A stretch of 64,000 nt of DNA from Streptomyces sp. 135. Its GTDB lineage: Bacteria > Actinomycetota > Actinomycetes > Streptomycetales > Streptomycetaceae. The notes beneath the pieces are model-generated. The model was not told the origin of the DNA and did no database searches. It saw nothing but the letters and a program-made list of their open reading frames with translations. The translations under genes were made by a program, and so were the position numbers. This document shows, piece by piece, positions 44,573-51,866 of this stretch. Positions within the stretch are counted from its first letter, which is position 1. Every line of letters begins with the position of its first letter. The stretch spans positions 2,046,001 through 2,110,000 of the forward strand of contig NZ_CP075691.1 in the NCBI RefSeq assembly GCF_020026305.1. Direction: 5' to 3'.

Positions 44573-45373
44573 TCACGCCCCCGCCGTCACGCCCGTCACA
44601 ATGAGCCGCTCCGCCTCGTCGAGCGCCCTCAAGAGGCGCTCACGGTCCACGGGCCCGGCTGCCGCCAGGGAAACCAGAATCGCGTCGATGTCCCGCAGAC
44701 CCGCCCGCTCCAGGAGCCGCTTCTCGTTGGTGACCCATTCGCCGCGCGCGGCGAGCACCGCGTGCGCGCCCTCCATCGCGGCCGTGGCGAGGGCGCCCGC
44801 GACCTCGGTGTGCTGGGCACGCGGGGCGTTGTTGTCACGGGCGTAGCCGAGGGTCATGCGGGCCCGGCCGAGCCAGACGCCGGGAGCCGTGCGGCGCAGG
44901 GCCTCGGGGTAGGCGGGGCGCGGCAGTTCGCCCCTCAGCACTTGGTTGACGGCGAGTTCCGCGACGACCAGGTAGCTGGGGATCCCGGCGAGGTGGAACA
45001 TCAGCGGCTCCCAGCGGAACCGCCCCTCCTCGGCCTCCTCGACCTCGCGTTCGACCACGTCGAGATCGCGGTAGTGCACATCGACGCGGCGCCCGTCGAC
45101 GGTGAGCCACGCCCCGCCGTTGAAGACCCCGCCGCCCCACTCGCCGATCCCCGAGACCTCCCCTTCCCAGCCGATCGCACGCAGCGCGGCGGGGTCGAAG
45201 GAGGGCCCGCGGTAATACACGGCGGTGTCCCAGTCGCTGTCGGCGGTGTGCGTGCCCTGCGCGCGGGAGCCGCCGAGGGTGACGGCCTCGACACCGGGGA
45301 GGGCGGCGAGCCGGTCGGCGACATGGTCGAGGAAGGCTTCGTCGCTCATGGAACGCGTGAAACGCGTCGTCAT
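44573..45373 (-). CDS. Nucleotidyltransferase-domain protein
   Basis: 266 aa. Minimal nucleotidyltransferase fold with the signature LGGSRAQGTHTADSDWDTAVYY (GS...DxD; residues about 33-54); a third carboxylate is likely in RVDVHYRDLD. The C-half is helical, resembling kanamycin nucleotidyltransferase-like C-terminal domains. It may transfer NMP to a small molecule or protein. ATG at 45373 was preferred; ATG at 45349 lacks a ribosome site. It is downstream of the small motif-bearing gene, 25 bp away. Confidence 0.88.
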   Translation of the reverse strand: MTTRFTRSMSDEAFLDHVADRLAALPGVEAVTLGGSRAQGTHTADSDWDTAVYYRGPSFDPAALRAIGWEGEVSGIGEWGGGVFNGGAWLTVDGRRVDVHYRDLDVVEREVEEAEEGRFRWEPLMFHLAGIPSYLVVAELAVNQVLRGELPRPAYPEALRRTAPGVWLGRARMTLGYARDNNAPRAQHTEVAGALATAAMEGAHAVLAARGEWVTNEKRLLERAGLRDIDAILVSLAAAGPVDRERLLRALDEAERLIVTGVTAGA

Positions 45374-45398
45374 GGAACCACCCCGGCGTCGACGGTCG

Positions 45399-45839
45399 TC
45401 ACGGTCGCCGTCCGTCGCCGGTGTTCAGCTGCCCGACGCTCCCCGCCTGGATCACCGTGCCGTGGATCACGCCACCGCTGATGTGGTTGTACGTGTCGCC
45501 ACCCTGAGGCACGCCCGCATCGGTGTCCGGAGCCAACTCGTCCAGCAAGGCCCGCAGTTCGGCAGCGGCGGCGGGATCGGCGGCGAGCCTGCGGCGCAGC
45601 CGGGAACGCCACTCCGTCCGCACGTCGGCCGTGGTCTCGCTGTCCCCGGCGTCATGCGCGGCGACGACCTCGGCGCGCGCCTCCTCCAGCTCCCCGACGA
45701 GAACGCCCTCGTCACCCCCGCTGTCCCGCGAGAAGAACCGGGCGACGCGATCCCGGGCCTGCGTCCATCCCTCGGTGACCATCTGCTGCACGAGCGCCGT
45801 CGCCCCGGCCGCCGCCAACGCGGTCAACTCAGCGTCCAC
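45399..45839 (-). CDS. Small helical protein with C-terminal RHIM/amyloid-like motif
   Basis: 146 aa from GTG at 45839, directly after an AAGGGGGG site; the frame continues upstream without one. Residues 1-110 are helical (MDAELTALAAAGATALVQQM, LEEARAEVVAAHDAGD, AAAAELRALLDELAPD), typical of a family of small streptomycete proteins. The C-terminus NHISGGVIHGTVIQAGSV (118-135) matches the N-x-I-x-G-x-V-x-G-x-V-x-QA-G-x-V pattern of actinobacterial amyloid signalling sequences (BASS/RHIM-like). Such motifs nucleate partner proteins with a matching motif; no matching partner is encoded in this window. Confidence 0.78.
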   Translation of the reverse strand: MDAELTALAAAGATALVQQMVTEGWTQARDRVARFFSRDSGGDEGVLVGELEEARAEVVAAHDAGDSETTADVRTEWRSRLRRRLAADPAAAAELRALLDELAPDTDAGVPQGGDTYNHISGGVIHGTVIQAGSVGQLNTGDGRRP

Positions 45840-45959
45840 GGGCCCCCCCTTCTCCGCCTCCGACCCCTTCACGGTAACGCGCGGCACCGACAACGCGCTG
45901 CCGCCCCGCCACCACTCCCGGCACGCCGCCTTCCCATGACTCCTCGGACGGAGGCCTTC

Positions 45960-47240
45960 TCATCCCCCGAGCACCCCCGCCACCGCCCCCACCACATCCA
46001 TGTCCGCCTCCCCCTCCGGCCACCAGTCGTCCGCGCCCGGCTCGCTTCGGTACGGGTACCAGCGGTTGTCGTGGCCGAAGCGGAGTTGGAGGGAGCCGTC
46101 CGCGGTCGTGAGGGCGTTGCGGTGGATCGTCATGCGGGGGAGGTCCGCCGCCGCCAGGGCGCCGCGGGCGCGGTCGAAGGGGCCCGCCGGGGGGTCCCAG
46201 GGGGTTTCCAGGACCGCTAGGCCCTCCTCGCCGCCCTGGCGCCAGGCCGCCGCCGCTCGGGAGAGGTCCGCGGGGGTGCGGCCCACGGAGCGGGCCAGTT
46301 CGGCGAACTGGCGGCTGAAGGTGCGGCGGCCCGTGAGGCCGGGGTGCGAGGCCGCCAGGCGGACCGCGTCGTGCCAGGGGGACGTGGCCGTGAAGGGGTC
46401 GGCGCCCGTGGTCAGGAACGCGTGGGCCCTGGCCGCCGCGTCGGTGATCAGGAATTCCAGGGACGTCGCGTCCGGGGCGCCGGGCAGCGACGGCAGCACC
46501 GGCGGCTCGCCCGGGTGGGCCGGGGGCGCCATCGGGGGCGGGAGCGCTGGGCGGTACTCCAAGGTCAGCGCGTCCCGCGCCGGGGTGCCGGGCAGTTCCG
46601 GTTCGGCGGACGTGGGCGGCGGCGGGGTGGCCTGCTGTTCCGCCGCCGACTTGTGCGCGTTGCGGCGGGACAGCTCGTCCAGGAGGTCCTGTTCCTCGCC
46701 TCCGCGCAGCAGGAGCAGGACGAAGGGGTCGGCGTCCAGGAGGCGGGCCGTCTGGTAGGCAAGCGCTGCCGCGTGTTTGCAGGGGTGGCCCCGGTCGGGG
46801 CAGGTGCAGGAGGGGGACAGCTCGCGGGCGCCCGGCAGCAGTTGGACGTCGGCCCGGTCCGCAGCCGCAGCCAGCGCGTGCGGCATGTCCTTGTCGAGCA
46901 GCGCCGCGATGTGCGCGGGGTCGGCGGCCACCGCGTCCAGGAAGCGGTCCCAGTGTTCGGGGAGCATCGTCCGCAGGCGGATCTCCGCGCGGTAGGGGCG
47001 GGGACGGCTGCCGTGGACGTACGCGACGATGCGGCCCGGCGCGACGGTGATCGTGTCGACCGCCCCTTCGCGGGCGTACGTGCGGCCGCGTGCCAGGCGG
47101 GCCTGGTCGAGGGCGCTCTCCTCCAGCGCGTCGATCCACGCGTTGCCCCACCAGGACGCGGCGAAGGGTTCCGTGGGGTCCAGGTGCGCCGGCAGGGCGG
47201 GGAAGACGCGGCCACTGCCCATGCGGCTCGTCTCGCTCAT
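45960..47240 (-). CDS. SWIM zinc-finger protein
   Basis: 426 aa. One SWIM finger CTCPDRGHPCKHAAALAY near residues 143-160 (CxCx6CxH). The rest is an N-terminal WGNAWIDALEESALDQARLARGRTYARE block typical of SWIM proteins next to SNF2 helicases, and a Pro-rich middle. SWIM domains bind DNA or protein. It is downstream of the SNF2 helicase on the same strand and likely works with it. The ATG at 47240 overlaps the stop of a possible intervening small ORF as ATGA. Confidence 0.93.
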   Translation of the reverse strand: MSETSRMGSGRVFPALPAHLDPTEPFAASWWGNAWIDALEESALDQARLARGRTYAREGAVDTITVAPGRIVAYVHGSRPRPYRAEIRLRTMLPEHWDRFLDAVAADPAHIAALLDKDMPHALAAAADRADVQLLPGARELSPSCTCPDRGHPCKHAAALAYQTARLLDADPFVLLLLRGGEEQDLLDELSRRNAHKSAAEQQATPPPPTSAEPELPGTPARDALTLEYRPALPPPMAPPAHPGEPPVLPSLPGAPDATSLEFLITDAAARAHAFLTTGADPFTATSPWHDAVRLAASHPGLTGRRTFSRQFAELARSVGRTPADLSRAAAAWRQGGEEGLAVLETPWDPPAGPFDRARGALAAADLPRMTIHRNALTTADGSLQLRFGHDNRWYPYRSEPGADDWWPEGEADMDVVGAVAGVLGG

Positions 47241-47461
47241 GCCGCTGGCCCAGCCGAGGCCACCGCCCCGCGAAGGCCCCGCCCACCCCGTGACGAGTCC
47301 CGCCCACCCCGTGACGAGTCCCGCTCACCCCGTGACGGATCCTGCCCGGCACGCGACGAGTCCCGCCCGGCACGCAACGGCTCCCGCCCGGCACGCGTCG
47401 GCGTCGTGTCGCCGTCGTCCGCCGGTCCCCGACCGCCGTCGGCGCCAACCGCCCCGCTCAC
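47237..47461 (-). CDS. Possible coupled small ORF with heptapeptide repeats between SNF2 and SWIM genes
   Basis: 74 aa. GTG at 47461 overlaps the SNF2 stop (GTGA) and has AGGAGG exactly 5 nt upstream; its TGA overlaps the SWIM start as ATGA. Residues about 22-60 are seven-residue repeats (REPLRAG, RDSSRAG, QDPSRGE, RDSSRGG, RDSSRGG) encoded by a 21-bp tandem DNA repeat. No known family. The signals favour translation, but the protein could also be a fortuitous open frame in repeat DNA. Confidence 0.45.
   Translation of the reverse strand: MSGAVGADGGRGPADDGDTTPTRAGREPLRAGRDSSRAGQDPSRGERDSSRGGRDSSRGGRGLRGAVASAGPAA
47281..47405. repeat. 21-bp tandem repeat, about six units
   Basis: Three near-perfect units of GCCCACCCCGTGACGAGTCCC (47281, 47302, 47323) are followed by three diverged units (GCCCGGCACGCGACGAGTCCC-like) to 47405. 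Confidence 0.9.
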
Positions 47462-50400
47462 GTCGTCCTCCTCAGCGCCACCAGGTCCGTCAGTTCCGCG
47501 TCCGACAGCTCGGTGAGCGCGGATTCGCCGCCCTCGCCGAGCACCGCGTCCGCCAACGCCCGCTTCGCCGCCAGGAGTTCGGCGATGCGGTCCTCGACCG
47601 TGCCCTCTGTGACCAGGCGGTGGACCTGGACGGGCTGGGTCTGGCCGATGCGGTACGCGCGGTCGGTGGCCTGCTCCTCGACCGCCGGGTTCCACCAGCG
47701 GTCGTAGTGGATCACGTGACCCGCCCGGGTGAGGTTCAGGCCCGTGCCCGCCGCCTTCAGCGACAGCAGGAACACCGGGACCTCGCCCGACTGGAAGCGG
47801 TCCACCATCTCCTCGCGGCGCGCCACCGGCGTCCCGCCGTGCAGGAGCTGCGTGGGGATGCCGCGCCCCGCCAGGTGCGTCTCCAGGAGGCGGGCCATCT
47901 CCACGTACTGCGTGAAGATCAGGACGGCGCCCGCGCTCTCCGACTCGGTGAGGATCGTGTCGAGCAGTTCGTCGAGCAGCTCCAGTTTGCCCGAGCGGGC
48001 GCGGCCCGACCGCGTGGTGAGCACGCCGTCCTTCAGATACTGCGCCGGGTGATTGCAGATCTGCTTGAGCGCCATGAGCAGCTTCATCACCAGGCCGCGG
48101 CGGGCGATGCCGTCCGACGCCTCGATGCGCGCCAGTGTCTCGCGCACCACCGCCTCGTACAGCGAGGTCTGTTCGCGGGTGAGCGCGACCGGGTGGTCGG
48201 TCTCCGTCTTCGGCGGGAGTTCCGGGGCGATGCCGGGGTCGGACTTCTTGCGGCGGAGCAGGAAGGGCCGCACCAGACGGGACAGGCGGGCCAGCGCCTC
48301 GTCGTTCTCGCCGGTTCCGCTGGGATCGCCGCCCTCCACCAGACGCGCGTGCCGGGCGCGGAACGCCTTCAGGGGGCCGAGCAGACCGGGGGTCGTCCAG
48401 TCGAGGAGGGCCCAGAGCTCGGAGAGGTTGTTCTCCACGGGCGTGCCGGTGAGCGCGACGCGGGCCGGGGAGGGGATCGTGCGCAGCGCCTTCGCCGTCG
48501 CCGCGTGCGGGTTCTTGACGTGCTGCGCCTCGTCCGCGACGACGAGGCCCCAGGGCCGGCCGGCCAGTTCGGAGGCGCTCGTACGCATCGTGGCGTACGT
48601 CGTGAGGACGAAGCCGCCGGTCAGTCCGGCGAGGCTGCGGCCCGGGCCGTGGAAGCGGCGTACCGGTACGCCCGGCGCGAAGCGTTCGATCTCCCGCTGC
48701 CAGTTGCCGAGCAGTGACGCGGGGCAGACCACGAGCGTCGGCGCGGGGTGCGCGCGGTGGAGGTGGAGGGCGATCAGCGTGATCGTCTTGCCCAGGCCCA
48801 TGTCGTCGGCGAGGCAGCCGCCGAGGCCGAGCGAGGTCATGCGGTCCAGCCAGGCGAGGCCCCTGAGCTGGTAGTCCCGCAGGGTGGCGTCGAGGCCGGG
48901 CGGCTGGGCGATCGTGCCGAGGTCGTCCGTCACGCGCTCGCGGAGCTTCGCGAGCGCGCCGACGGGCACGGCGGGCACCTCCTCGCCGTCGACCTCCGCC
49001 GTGCCGGTGAGGGCGACGGAGAGGGCGTCCACCGGGTCGAGCAGGCCGAGGTCGCGTTTGCGTGCCTTGCGTACGAGTTCGGGGTCGACCAGCACCCATT
49101 GGTCGCGGAGGCGGACCACCGGGCGGTGCGCCTCCGCGAGCAGGTCCAGTTCGGCGTCGGTCAGCGGGTCGCCCGGCTGGTCGCCGAAGGCCAGCTGCCA
49201 GCGGAATTCGAGCAGTTTCTCGGTCTTGAAGAAGTCGAAGTTGTCGGCGGCGGAGCCGGGCGCGGGGCGGACGACGGCCGTCGCGGTGAGGCCGCGCGTC
49301 AGCTCGCGCGGCCAGTGCACGGCCACCCCCGCAGCGGCGAGCCGGCCGGCCGCCGAGCCCAGCAGGTCGTACAACTCCTCCTCGCTCAGCGGCAGTACGT
49401 CGGGGCGCGGCCGCTCCAGGAGCCTGGCGAGCGGCGGCCATACGCGGGCGGCGCGGCGCAGGGCGAGCAGGGTGTCGACCCTGGCGCGCGGGCCGAAGTG
49501 GTCGGTGTCCGCCCAGAGTCCGGGGACGTCGGTCACGAGCGACGGGTCGGCGAGGCTGTGGACCTGCACGACGGCGGCCGCGGGGCTGGCCACGGCCGCG
49601 CGGGGCACCTCCGCCCGGCCCGCGCCCCGGGACGCCGACGCGGCTCCCGGCTCACCCCCGCCCTCCTGAGCAGTCCAGGCCCCTGTCTCCTCCGCCCTGT
49701 CGAACACCTCGTGCGCCCGCAGGTCGAGCCGCAGGGACACCCGCACCCCGGCGTCCATCCCGGCCGCGACCTCCGCCGCCCACTCCCGCGCGCCCGGCAG
49801 CCGCTGGGGCTCCCGCGCCGCGAAGGGGGCGCCGACCGCGTGTGCGGCGGCCGGGGTGCGCGGCAGCGTGTCCACCACGGCGTCCACGAAGGCTCTGACC
49901 AGGGCGAATGGCTCAGGCAGCAGCAGTGGCCCGCCCCCCGGCAGCGGTACGGCGTGCGCCTCGGCGGGCAGGGCCGCGGCGATGGCCCGCAGCTGGACGA
50001 CATCGGCCTCGTCGAGTGGCCCGGCCCGCCACGCGTCCAGGTCCTCCGCGGTGAGGCCGGGCAACAGCCTGCCCCGCGCGGCCAGGTGCAGCGCGTGCCG
50101 GGCGGCGGCGGCCCAGCAGGCGGCGGTGGGATGCGGGTGCGCGGCGCGCAGCAGGAGCGGCACGGCCTCGGCCACCGGCAGGAACAGCGCGGGCACGGTC
50201 CGGGAACGGGCGCCCTTGCCGTGCCTACGGGCGACGACGAGATCGCCGAGCTCTCCCGCCCTTTCACAGCCTCCAGGGCCTGCGAAGCCCGCCCCTCCCC
50301 CGTGCCCTCCTAGACCCCCGGAACCCCCCAGACCTCCGAGGTCAGCCACCCCCCTGCCCCCACCCGCAGCCCAGCCCCGCCCCTCACCGACCCCCGCCGC

Positions 50401-50541
50401 CACCCCCTCCAGCAGCGCTCCCCCACCCGGCCGCCACAACGCCACCCGCCCCCGCCTCGGCACCTCCGCCGGAAGGAAGACAGCCGCACAGGAACGTACG
50501 AGCGGGAGGGCGTCGTCCACCGCCGCCGCCTCTGCCGTCAT
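47458..50541 (-). CDS. SNF2/RapA-family DEAD-like helicase (HelZ-type)
   Basis: 1027 aa. SNF2 ATPase: Walker A ADDMGLGKTITLIAL, DEAQH, LTGTPVENNLSELWALLDWTTPG, FLLRRKK, LLHGGT, LSLKAAGTGLNLTRAGHVIHYD and QATDRAYRIGQT (motif VI). The N-half has a large streptomycete-type extension with a Gly-rich low-complexity patch (about 47-95). From memory, mycobacterial helZ is part of the LexA-independent damage response; a matching promoter is present here. ATG at 50541. Upstream of the small ORF and the SWIM gene. Confidence 0.95.
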   Translation of the reverse strand: MTAEAAAVDDALPLVRSCAAVFLPAEVPRRGRVALWRPGGGALLEGVAAGVGEGRGWAAGGGRGVADLGGLGGSGGLGGHGGGAGFAGPGGCERAGELGDLVVARRHGKGARSRTVPALFLPVAEAVPLLLRAAHPHPTAACWAAAARHALHLAARGRLLPGLTAEDLDAWRAGPLDEADVVQLRAIAAALPAEAHAVPLPGGGPLLLPEPFALVRAFVDAVVDTLPRTPAAAHAVGAPFAAREPQRLPGAREWAAEVAAGMDAGVRVSLRLDLRAHEVFDRAEETGAWTAQEGGGEPGAASASRGAGRAEVPRAAVASPAAAVVQVHSLADPSLVTDVPGLWADTDHFGPRARVDTLLALRRAARVWPPLARLLERPRPDVLPLSEEELYDLLGSAAGRLAAAGVAVHWPRELTRGLTATAVVRPAPGSAADNFDFFKTEKLLEFRWQLAFGDQPGDPLTDAELDLLAEAHRPVVRLRDQWVLVDPELVRKARKRDLGLLDPVDALSVALTGTAEVDGEEVPAVPVGALAKLRERVTDDLGTIAQPPGLDATLRDYQLRGLAWLDRMTSLGLGGCLADDMGLGKTITLIALHLHRAHPAPTLVVCPASLLGNWQREIERFAPGVPVRRFHGPGRSLAGLTGGFVLTTYATMRTSASELAGRPWGLVVADEAQHVKNPHAATAKALRTIPSPARVALTGTPVENNLSELWALLDWTTPGLLGPLKAFRARHARLVEGGDPSGTGENDEALARLSRLVRPFLLRRKKSDPGIAPELPPKTETDHPVALTREQTSLYEAVVRETLARIEASDGIARRGLVMKLLMALKQICNHPAQYLKDGVLTTRSGRARSGKLELLDELLDTILTESESAGAVLIFTQYVEMARLLETHLAGRGIPTQLLHGGTPVARREEMVDRFQSGEVPVFLLSLKAAGTGLNLTRAGHVIHYDRWWNPAVEEQATDRAYRIGQTQPVQVHRLVTEGTVEDRIAELLAAKRALADAVLGEGGESALTELSDAELTDLVALRRTT

Positions 50542-50595
50542 CGCCGCACCGCCTCACTCAGCCCCTGCTCACGCCACCCGTCCCCCACCTTCGCC

Positions 50596-50618
50596 ACCCT
50601 AGGCGAGACCACTGACAA
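50596..50618 (-). promoter_or_regulatory. Damage-inducible (RecA-NDp/PafBC-type) promoter of the SNF2 helicase
   Basis: Minus strand: TTGTCAGTGGT (50618-50608), 6 nt, TAGGGT (50601-50596). The leader to the ATG is about 50 nt, longer than in uvrB or ogt. Confidence 0.87.
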
Positions 50619-50774
50619 CCCCACCCCGCGACCACCCCACGACCGCCCCGGCCCGCCCCCACCGACCCGTCCCGTACCCCTCCGGCCAGGTCCGACCCAC
50701 CCCCATCCACAGCCCGCCCGCACCGCCCCCAGCCACCCACCACCCACCTCCTCCAGCCCCCACCAAGCACTGGA

Positions 50775-50787
50775 AGGAAAGTTTCCT
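50775..50787. promoter_or_regulatory. Palindrome AGGAAA-G-TTTCCT upstream of the phosphoesterase operon
   Basis: A 13-bp palindrome, followed by AACAAAAATTC, in the only AT-rich stretch of the region, about 100 bp before the phosphoesterase ATG. Likely an operator or promoter element (inference). Confidence 0.5.
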
Positions 50788-50883
50788 AACAAAAATTCAT
50801 CCCAACTCCTTGACGCGCTCATGCCGCCTCGCCAGGATTCCCCGCAACGGCCCGGCACCCCCACGCCAACCGAGGAGACGGAC

Positions 50884-51852
50884 ATGCCGCCCACCCCCCG
50901 CGCCATGAATTCCCGCACGCCCAACGCCCGTTCACCCAGGGCCCGTTGGGGCGTCCCGATCGCCGTGGGCGCCTCGCTCGCGCTGGTCGGCGGCGTCCTG
51001 CTCTGGTCCCCGGCCGAGGAGGCCGACGCCTCCCCCGCCGCGGGGCCCCGAGCCGGCTTCACCGCGGTCGCCGCCGGTGACATCGCCGAGCAGTGCACCG
51101 CGAGCAGCAGCAGCTGCAAGCACCCCAAGACGGCGGCCCTGGTCAAGCAGATCAACCCGTCCTTCGTGATGACCATGGGCGACAACCAGTACGACGACGC
51201 GCGCCTGAAGGACTACAAGAACTACTACGACAAGACCTGGGGCGCCTTCAAGAACAAGACCCGCCCCATCCCCGGCAACCACGAGACCTACGACCCGGCC
51301 GGTCCGCTCAAGGGCTACAAGTCCTACTTCGGGTCCATCGCCTACCCCGACGGCAAGAGCTACTACAGCTACGACCAGGGCAACTGGCACTTCATCGCCC
51401 TCGACTCCAACAGCTTCGACGACGACGAGCAGATCGACTGGCTCAAGGCCGACCTCGCCGCCAACGACAAGAAGTGCGTCGCCGCGTACTGGCACCACCC
51501 GCTCTTCTCCTCCGGCGGCCACGGCAACGACCCCGTCGGCCGCCCCGTATGGAAGCTGCTCCAGGAGAACAAGGCCGAGCTGGTGCTGAACGGCCACGAC
51601 CACCACTACGAGCGGTTCGCGCCGCAGAACGCGGACGGCAAGGCCGACCCGAACGGCATCGTCGAGCTGCTCGGCGGCATGGGCGGCGCCAACCCGTACG
51701 ACATCGAGGAGGTGCAGCCCAACAGCCAGAAGCGGATCACCGGCACCTTCGGCGTGATCAAGCTGAACTTCACCGACACCGGGTTCTCCTGGAACCTCGT
51801 CGCGACGGACGGCTCGACGAAGGACACCAGCCCGTCCTACACCTGCCGCTGA
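50884..51852 (+). CDS. Exported metallophosphoesterase (calcineurin-like)
   Basis: 322 aa. ATG at 50884 with GAGGAG 7 nt upstream. A membrane/signal helix (WGVPIAVGASLALVGGVLLW) near residues 22-41. The five metal-binding blocks are clear: GDIAEQC (weak), MGDNQYDD, PGNHETYD, YWHHPLFSSGGHG and LNGHDHHYERF, giving a binuclear purple-acid-phosphatase-like site. The product probably acts outside the cell. First gene of a three-gene set followed by MFS and beta-propeller genes. Confidence 0.93.
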   Translation: MPPTPRAMNSRTPNARSPRARWGVPIAVGASLALVGGVLLWSPAEEADASPAAGPRAGFTAVAAGDIAEQCTASSSSCKHPKTAALVKQINPSFVMTMGDNQYDDARLKDYKNYYDKTWGAFKNKTRPIPGNHETYDPAGPLKGYKSYFGSIAYPDGKSYYSYDQGNWHFIALDSNSFDDDEQIDWLKADLAANDKKCVAAYWHHPLFSSGGHGNDPVGRPVWKLLQENKAELVLNGHDHHYERFAPQNADGKADPNGIVELLGGMGGANPYDIEEVQPNSQKRITGTFGVIKLNFTDTGFSWNLVATDGSTKDTSPSYTCR

Positions 51853-51866
51853 GACGAGCGAGCGCC

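Larger units (their letters stand above)
50542..50883. other. Divergent intergenic region between SNF2 and phosphoesterase genes
   Basis: 342 bp. It holds the SNF2 damage-type promoter (50596-50618), a C-rich run of CCCACC-like repeats (about 50620-50760) and, nearer the phosphoesterase, an AT-richer segment with an AGGAAAGTTTCCT palindrome. No gene is seen. Confidence 0.8.

Noticed and set aside
39374..47405. Tandem repeats as CRISPR arrays
   Set aside because: Units are directly abutting or diverged, with no unique spacers of constant size and no cas genes in the window.
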